A stretch of 64,000 nucleotides of DNA from Streptomyces flavochromogenes (lineage in GTDB: Bacteria; Actinomycetota; Actinomycetes; Streptomycetales; Streptomycetaceae): the NCBI RefSeq assembly GCF_000717595.1, contig NZ_JNZO01000019.1:71351-135350 (forward strand), read 5' to 3'. A program made the translations under genes and the position numbers. Positions 58,738-64,000 of this stretch are shown here, in pieces (position 1 is the first letter of the stretch; every line of letters begins with the position of its first letter). The notes below the pieces were generated by a model that was not told the DNA's origin, ran no database searches, and worked only from the letters and a program-made list of their open reading frames with translations.

Positions 58738-60312
58738 TCAGTCCTTCTTCTCCTCCAGGCGCGGGAACAGCACCGCGCCCTTCGTCACCGTCGCGCCCGC
58801 GGGGAGCTGTCCCCACGTGCCGGCGGACTGGACCGGCTGTGCGGCCAGGGCGCCCAGGGACGCCTCGGCGCCCAGGGACTCCCACAGCGCCTGCGAGGTC
58901 TCCGGCATGATCGGGTTCAGCAGGACGGCGACGGCGCGGAGGGACTCGGCGGCCGTGTAGAGGATGGTCGCCAGGCGGGCCCGGCCCTCCTCCGACTCGT
59001 CCTTCGCGACCTTCCACGGCTCCTGCTCCGTGATGTAGCCGTTGACCTGCTTCACGAAGTCGAAGATCGCCAGGATGCCGGACTGGAAGTCCAGCTCCTC
59101 GCCGATCTTCGCGTCGGCCGTCGCGACGGCCTTGGCCAGGCCCTCGTGGATCGCCTTCTCCGCGTCGCCGTCGGCCGTCGAGGCCGGCAGCGCGCCGTCG
59201 AAGTACTTGCCGACCATGGCCGCGACGCGCGAGGCCAGGTTGCCGTAGTCGTTGGCCAGCTCGGACGTGTAGCGGGCGGAGAAGTCCTCCCACGAGAACG
59301 AGCCGTCCTGGCCGAACGCGATCGCCCGCAGGAAGTACCAGCGGTAGGCGTCCACGCCGAAGTGCGAGGTCAGGTCCTGCGGCTTGATGCCGGTCAGGTT
59401 CGACTTCGACATCTTCTCGCCGCCGACCATCAGCCAGCCGTTGGCCGCCACCCGGCCCGGGACCGGCAGGCCCTGCGCCATCAGCATCGCCGGCCAGATC
59501 ACCGCGTGGAAGCGCAGGATGTCCTTGCCGATGAGGTGGACGTTCGCCGGGAAGGTCTCGTCGAACTTCTCCGGGTTCTCGTTGTAGCCGACGGCCGTCG
59601 CGTAGTTGAGCAGCGCGTCGATCCACACGTAGATGACGTGCTTCTCGTCCCACGGCACCGGGACGCCCCAGTCGAACGTCGAGCGCGAGATGGAGAGGTC
59701 CTCCAGGCCCTGCTTGACGAAGTTCACGACCTCGTTGCGGGCCGACTCCGGCTGGATGAAGCCCGGGTTCGCCTCGTAGAACTCCAGGAGCTTCGGGCCG
59801 TACTCGCTCAGCTTGAAGAAGTAGTTCTCCTCCTTGAGGATCTCCACCGGCTTCTTGTGGACGGCGCACAGCTTCGTGCCGTCCTCGGCCTCGATGAGGT
59901 CGCCGGGGAGCTTGTACTCCTCACAGCCCACGCAGTACGGGCCCTCGTAGCCGCCCTTGTAGATCTCGTCCTTGTCGTACAGGTCCTGCACGAACTCCTG
60001 GACGCGGTCCGTGTGACGCTTCTGCGTGGTGCGGATGAAGTCGTCGTTCGCGATGTTCAGGTGCTCCCAGAGGGGCTTCCACGCCTCCTCGACGAGCTTG
60101 TCGCACCAGGCCTGGGGCGTGACGTTGTTCGCCTCGGCCGTGCGCATGATCTTCTGACCGTGCTCGTCCGTGCCGGTGAGGAACCACACCTTCTCGCCGC
60201 GCTGACGGTGCCAGCGCGTGAGCACGTCGCCTGCGACGGTCGTATAGGCGTGGCCCAGGTGAGGAGCGTCGTTGACGTAGTAAATGGGGGTCGATACGTA
60301 GAAACTCTTCAC
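58738..60312 (-). CDS. metG: Methionyl-tRNA synthetase
   Basis: 524 residues, single-domain form without a C-terminal tRNA-binding extension. Class I motifs: HLGHAYTT (18-25, HIGH equivalent) and KMSKS (about 300-304); a zinc-knuckle region CVGCEEYKLPGDLIEAEDGTKLCAVHKK lies in between with only three evident cysteines. Anticodon-binding helical domain at the end. GTG start with GGGGGCGAAGG-like site. Followed by the terminator at 58673-58726. Confidence 0.96.
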   Translation of the reverse strand: MKSFYVSTPIYYVNDAPHLGHAYTTVAGDVLTRWHRQRGEKVWFLTGTDEHGQKIMRTAEANNVTPQAWCDKLVEEAWKPLWEHLNIANDDFIRTTQKRHTDRVQEFVQDLYDKDEIYKGGYEGPYCVGCEEYKLPGDLIEAEDGTKLCAVHKKPVEILKEENYFFKLSEYGPKLLEFYEANPGFIQPESARNEVVNFVKQGLEDLSISRSTFDWGVPVPWDEKHVIYVWIDALLNYATAVGYNENPEKFDETFPANVHLIGKDILRFHAVIWPAMLMAQGLPVPGRVAANGWLMVGGEKMSKSNLTGIKPQDLTSHFGVDAYRWYFLRAIAFGQDGSFSWEDFSARYTSELANDYGNLASRVAAMVGKYFDGALPASTADGDAEKAIHEGLAKAVATADAKIGEELDFQSGILAIFDFVKQVNGYITEQEPWKVAKDESEEGRARLATILYTAAESLRAVAVLLNPIMPETSQALWESLGAEASLGALAAQPVQSAGTWGQLPAGATVTKGAVLFPRLEEKKD

Positions 60313-60444
60313 GCCTTCGCCCCCTGCTTCTCGGATCCAGTGGCCGCCATGGTCGAAATCCTAACGGGCGTACGAAGATCCACTCACATCCGCCGGTGGG
60401 GGCGGGGGCAGGCCCCGGAACCGGGGGCGGGGAGGATGGCGGGC

Positions 60445-61101
60445 ATGCGTGTACTGGTAGCCGAGGACGAACGACCCCTCGCCGAGCTCGTCGCCACCGG
60501 ACTGCGGCGCGCGGGCTTCGCCGTCGACACCGTCCACAGCGGCGACGCCGCCCTCGACCACCTCGGGCTCCACCCGTACGACGTCCTCGTCCTCGACCGC
60601 GACCTGCCGCGCGTCCACGGCGACGACATCGCCCGCCGCCTCGTCGCGGAGGGCTCCCCGACCCGCATCCTCATGCTGACCGCCGCCACCGCCACCGAGG
60701 ACCGCGTCACCGGCCTCGACCTCGGCGCCGACGACTATCTCGGCAAGCCCTTCGAGTTTCCCGAGCTGGTCTCCCGGGTCCGCGCCCTGCGGCGCCGCTC
60801 CGCCCGCGCGGCCCTGCCACCGCTCCTGGAGCGGTACGGGCTCCGCATGGACACCGTCCGGCGGACCGCCGCCCGCGACGGGCGGGACCTCGATCTCTCC
60901 CCCAAGGAGTTCTCCGTCCTCCAGATCCTCCTGGAGGCCGACGGGGCGGCCGTCTCCGCCGAAGAGCTCCTCGACCGCGCCTGGGACGTCCACGCCGACC
61001 CCTTCACCGGCGCGGTACGCGTCTGCATGAGCAAACTGCGCGCGAAGCTGGGCGAGCCGGCGCTGATCAGGACGGTGCAGGGCGTGGGGTACCAGCTGTG
61101 A
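60445..61101 (+). CDS. OmpR/PhoB-family response regulator
   Basis: 218 residues. Receiver (1-115) with E7/D8, phosphoacceptor D51 in VLVLDRDLPRVHG, Thr in MLTAATA and K in YLGKPFEF, then a winged-helix DNA-binding domain (about 125-218, LDLSPKEFSVLQILLEADGAAVSAEELLDRAWDVHADPFTGAVRVCMSKLRAKLGEPALIRTVQGVGYQL). Start: GGAGG lies 9 bases before ATG 60445; an ATG at 60436 would sit directly on that site. Coupled to the histidine kinase gene downstream (GTGA overlap). Confidence 0.95.
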   Translation: MRVLVAEDERPLAELVATGLRRAGFAVDTVHSGDAALDHLGLHPYDVLVLDRDLPRVHGDDIARRLVAEGSPTRILMLTAATATEDRVTGLDLGADDYLGKPFEFPELVSRVRALRRRSARAALPPLLERYGLRMDTVRRTAARDGRDLDLSPKEFSVLQILLEADGAAVSAEELLDRAWDVHADPFTGAVRVCMSKLRAKLGEPALIRTVQGVGYQL

Positions 61102-62228
61102 GGCCGGGCGGTGACGCGGGATACCTGGGGTCCGGCTCCACCATCCGGACGCGCATCGCGCTCGTGTACGGGGGTGCCTTCCTGGTCCTCGGGACGGTGC
61201 TGCTCCTCGTCGTGAACCTGCTCGTCCTCGCCGGGACGGACGACGAGACCGATGCGATCGTGGCCCGCGCCGACGGTGCCGCGAACGGGGTCGCCGTCGT
61301 CGAGGCGTACGAGCTGGGGGACGACATCAGCCGCGCCGCCGGCGAGCAGATGCTCATGTGGTCGAGCCTCGCCCTGCTCGTCATGGCCTGCTGCGCCGTC
61401 GTCGTGGGGTGGTGGACGGCCGGTCGCGTGCTGCGGCCCGTGCACGAGATGACCGCCCGTGCCGGGCGCCTCTCCGAGCGCAACCTGCACGACCGGATCG
61501 CCGTCACCGGGCCCGACGACGAACTCAAGGAACTCGGCGACACGATCGACGCGCTGCTCGGCCGCTTGGAGACCGCCTTCGACAGCCAGCGCCGGTTCAT
61601 CGCCAACGCCTCCCACGAACTCCGCACCCCCCTCGCCACTCAGCGAGCCGCGATTCAGGTGGGTCTGGACGACAGCTGCGACGTGCGCCAGGTCCTGCTC
61701 GACAGCAACCGCCGCAGCGAACGCCTCATCGACGGTCTCCTGCTGCTCGCCCGCAGCGAGCGGGGGCTCGCCGAACGCGAGGACGTGCGGCTCGGGGAGC
61801 TCGTCGAGGAGGAGTGGGCGGACACGTACGTGGTGGGTGACGGCGGCGTCGTACGGGGCAGCCGGGTGCTGCTCGGGCAGCTCGTCCGCAATCTCGTCGC
61901 GAACGCGGTCGCCTACAACGTGCCGGACGGCACGGTCGACGTACGGGCCGACGGCGGCGTCCTGACGGTGACCAACACGGGGCCCGTCGTCCCGCCCGAC
62001 GAGGTGGCCGGGCTCTTCGAGCCCTTCCGGCGGGGCGAGGGGCGGGACCGGATGGGGCCGGGCGCGGGGCTCGGACTGTCCATCGTGCGGTCGGTCGCGG
62101 AGGCGCACGGGGGACGGGTGCGGGCGGTGGCCAGGGGCGCGGGGGAGGGCGGCGGCCTGGTGGTGACGGTGACCCTGCCGGTCGCCGTCACCTCCGCCGA
62201 TCCCCCCGGCCTTCCCTTCTCGTCCTGA
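61098..62228 (+). CDS. Sensor histidine kinase, partner of the OmpR regulator
   Basis: 376 residues. Two membrane helices (about 19-44 and 88-108) enclose a short external loop of about 45 residues with acidic residues; HAMP (109-162), HisKA with the phosphorylated H173 in ANASHELRTPL, and HATPase_c with N-box LVRNLVANAVAYN, and a G-box GPGAGLGLSIVRSVAEAHGG. The short sensor loop suggests it detects an event at the membrane. GTG start overlapping the regulator stop. It ends 7 bases before the convergent methyltransferase gene. Confidence 0.95.
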   Translation: MRPGGDAGYLGSGSTIRTRIALVYGGAFLVLGTVLLLVVNLLVLAGTDDETDAIVARADGAANGVAVVEAYELGDDISRAAGEQMLMWSSLALLVMACCAVVVGWWTAGRVLRPVHEMTARAGRLSERNLHDRIAVTGPDDELKELGDTIDALLGRLETAFDSQRRFIANASHELRTPLATQRAAIQVGLDDSCDVRQVLLDSNRRSERLIDGLLLLARSERGLAEREDVRLGELVEEEWADTYVVGDGGVVRGSRVLLGQLVRNLVANAVAYNVPDGTVDVRADGGVLTVTNTGPVVPPDEVAGLFEPFRRGEGRDRMGPGAGLGLSIVRSVAEAHGGRVRAVARGAGEGGGLVVTVTLPVAVTSADPPGLPFSS

Positions 62229-62235
62229 GCGACCC

Positions 62236-63954
62236 CTACCGCCGACGGGCCCGCAGCACGTGGGCCTCCAGGGGCAGCGGGCTGTGGCCGACGAGGACGA
62301 GTCCGGCGTCCGCGAGCAGCCGGGCGTACGAGGCGGCCGTGCGCTCCCGCCCTCCCGTGTTGCACATCATGTGGAGGTCCCACGCCGTCGCCAGCGAAGG
62401 CGTGGGCTTCTCGGGCAGGAGGCGCTCCACGATCAGCAGGTCGGCCTCCGGAGGCATCGCCGCCGCGCAGTGGCGCAGGATCGTCCGGCACCGCTCGTCG
62501 TCCCAGTCGTGCAGGACCCGGGAGAGCACGTACACGTCCCCGCCCGGCGGCACGTCCGCGAAGTCACCGGTCACGAAGGCGCACCGCTCCGCGACCGCGC
62601 CGAGCCGGGCCCGGGCCGCCTCGACCACGTGGGCGCGTTCGAGGAGGACCCCGCGCAGGGCGGGGTGCGCGGTGAGGAGACGCCCGAGGAGCTCCCCGGT
62701 GCCTCCGGCGATGTCCACGACGGTACGGCCGCCGGGGGCGGCGGCCGCCGCCGTGACGACCGGGTGCCGCGGCAGCGGGTCGAACACAGGGGCGCTCGCC
62801 GTCATGGACCGGTCGAACCGGGCGGCCAGCTCGGGATCGCGCGCGAAGTGGTCGAAGTGGTTCTCGCCGTACCGGTCCTCGAACCCCGGCTCTCCCGTCC
62901 GCACGGTGTGCACGAGCCGGGCGAAGGACTCGTAGAACGGCCCGCCGTACATCAGTGCCAGCGCCCGCACCGACCCCTCGGCGTCCTCGCGCAGCAGCAG
63001 TCCCGCCTCGGTCAGCCGGAACGTGCCCCTCGCGCCGGGTTCCTCGGCCACCACACCCACCATGGCGAGGTACCGCAGCAGCGTCGCCAGGTTCTCCGGC
63101 CGGGCCCCCACGACCCGTGCCAGCGCCTCGGCCCCGCGCGCGGTGCACGGGCTCATCGCCTCCGGCAGCCGCAGCTCCGCGCACGCGGCCAGCGCCTGTG
63201 TCGTCCAGGCCCCGGTCAGCAGGCGAAGGAGCGTTTCCGCCGGGTGCGAGTCCCGCCCCCCGGCGAGATGCTCGGCCAGGACGTCCCGGTGGTCACCGCG
63301 CGCGTACAGCTCGACACGCCGGTAGGGCGTCTTCGTCTCCTCGGGCGCGGCGAAGTAGAAGACGGTCCCGTCCTCGTGCGGGTTGTAACCGCCCCCGTCC
63401 GGCGCCGCGCCGTGGCGCAGGAAGCCGGCCCGCAGCCCGCGCAGCACCAGGGGGTCCGGCCGCTCGACGTCGAAGGCCAGGTGCGCCTCCCGGTCCGCGG
63501 CCCGCTCGTCGGCCGCGACCGCCGCCGCCGACCCCGCCGGATCGGTCAGCACGAACACCTCGACCGCACGCCGCTCGCCGCCCGGCCCGTACACCTCCGG
63601 GCGGAGGATCCGCACGTCCAGCTCTCCGGCGCCCCGTCCGTGCCGTGCCGCCAGCCGGTCCCGCACCACCACGCTCGGCCGCGCCTCGCCGTCCGGGGAC
63701 AGTCCGGCGGCGGCCAGCTCCGCCCGGAGGACCCGTTCGTCGGGCGGGGAGACGAGCAGCGCGGCGTGCGCGAACCGGCACCGTTCGGTCATCGCCCGCA
63801 GCTCGGGGCCGTCGAGTCCGGGCAGGACGCGCGCCAACAGGTCGGGGGTCTCCTGCTCCCGTACGAAATCGGCGGCGGCCCGCAGACGTTCGACGTCGGC
63901 ATCGCGGGCTGGGGTCGGGCGGCCGGAGGCCGGGGCCGGGGTGGTGGTCGTCAT
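62236..63954 (-). CDS. SAM-dependent O-methyltransferase with 230-residue N-terminal extension
   Basis: 572 residues. Residues about 235-572 are a plant-type O-methyltransferase (methyltransf_2): a dimerisation winged helix (LLTGAWTTQALAACAELRLPEAM), SAM motif VVDIAGGTGELLGRLLTAHPALRGVLLERAHVV, VTGDFADVPPGGDVYVLSRVLHDWDDERCRTILRHCAAAM with the catalytic His, and EALYPLPLEAHVLRA-like end. Such enzymes methylate phenols, often in secondary metabolism. Residues 1-230 are an alpha/beta domain (ELRAMTERCRFAHAALLVSPPDERVLRAELAAAG, VVVRDRLAARHGRGAGELDVRILRP, VEVFVLTD) not present in ordinary members; I do not recognise it. GAAGGAAGC precedes the ATG. The right window edge follows. Confidence 0.88.
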   Translation of the reverse strand: MTTTTPAPASGRPTPARDADVERLRAAADFVREQETPDLLARVLPGLDGPELRAMTERCRFAHAALLVSPPDERVLRAELAAAGLSPDGEARPSVVVRDRLAARHGRGAGELDVRILRPEVYGPGGERRAVEVFVLTDPAGSAAAVAADERAADREAHLAFDVERPDPLVLRGLRAGFLRHGAAPDGGGYNPHEDGTVFYFAAPEETKTPYRRVELYARGDHRDVLAEHLAGGRDSHPAETLLRLLTGAWTTQALAACAELRLPEAMSPCTARGAEALARVVGARPENLATLLRYLAMVGVVAEEPGARGTFRLTEAGLLLREDAEGSVRALALMYGGPFYESFARLVHTVRTGEPGFEDRYGENHFDHFARDPELAARFDRSMTASAPVFDPLPRHPVVTAAAAAPGGRTVVDIAGGTGELLGRLLTAHPALRGVLLERAHVVEAARARLGAVAERCAFVTGDFADVPPGGDVYVLSRVLHDWDDERCRTILRHCAAAMPPEADLLIVERLLPEKPTPSLATAWDLHMMCNTGGRERTAASYARLLADAGLVLVGHSPLPLEAHVLRARRR

Positions 63955-64000
63955 CGGGGGGCTTCCTTCGGGGAGGGGAAGGGGCGGCGGAACGGGGGCA

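Noticed and set aside
1..64000. CRISPR array, insertion sequence, tRNA or rRNA
   Set aside because: The tandem repeats found have no spacer pattern and no cas genes; no transposase, terminal inverted repeats or tRNA-like cloverleaf were noticed.

Overview
The window is very GC-rich (clearly above 70 percent in most genes), has strong third-position G/C codon use, many GTG starts, GGAGG-type ribosome binding sites and several apparently leaderless genes. Together with the gene content (two bkd clusters, mycothiol-dependent isomerase family, Bpa proteasome activator, WXG-type secretion substrates, SpoIIE-type phosphatase, paired membrane Ser/Thr kinases) this points to a Streptomyces or very close relative, chromosomal core rather than an arm. 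Three parS-type ParB sites (4433-4446, 9638-9651, 22972-22985) suggest the segment lies in the origin-proximal part of the chromosome; gene order around bkd, the kinases, aspS and metG agrees, from memory, with the S. coelicolor region numbered about SCO3830 down to SCO3790.

Layout. 1-1962: tail of a branched-chain keto-acid dehydrogenase operon (E1 beta partial, E2). 2207-5525: overlapping unit of a MobA-like/DUF6457 protein, MoeA and a TrkA-type potassium channel. 5574-7422: quinone oxidoreductase and, convergent, the proteasome activator Bpa. 7520-11951: FtsX-type ABC exporter with its PadR regulator. 12047-16535: a secreted or anchored low-complexity protein and two divergent transmembrane Ser/Thr kinases. 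16573-18994: phosphotransferase, flavin-binding family protein and an orphan NarL/LuxR response regulator. 19333-22956: complete bkdABC operon (E1 alpha, E1 beta, E2) closed by parS plus a strong hairpin. 23038-27457: unknown protein, GntR regulator with MFS transporter, mycothiol-type isomerase, nitrilase.

27835-31344 is a type VII (ESX) style module: small helical Gly-rich protein, large WXG-like protein, unknown protein, EspG-like protein. A second, related module sits at 45155-47951 (small helical protein, DUF1023-type hydrolase with WXG-like head, lipoprotein). Between them: MocR regulator divergent from a trans-sulfuration enzyme, LURP-one-like protein, thioredoxin-NHL protein, then an accessory block at 37158-40904 (775-, 232- and 113-residue proteins of unrecognised family, partly with low GC and relaxed codon use), then M18 aminopeptidase, YCII protein and an acyl-CoA dehydrogenase with a pair of palindromic operator-like sites.

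48167-64000 is mostly housekeeping and signalling: SseB-like protein, pirin, AI-2E family transporter, metallo-beta-lactamase fold protein, PAS/GAF/SpoIIE/ATPase phosphatase, aspS, a HTH protein with zinc-like cysteines, an RsbW-like ATPase next to a truncated XRE regulator remnant, DoxX protein, metG, an OmpR/histidine-kinase pair, and an O-methyltransferase with an unusual N-terminal extension.

No rRNA, tRNA, insertion sequence or CRISPR array was seen. The best candidates for something undescribed are the 37158-40904 block, the pair of related WXG-type modules, and the way ParB sites are built into coding sequence.
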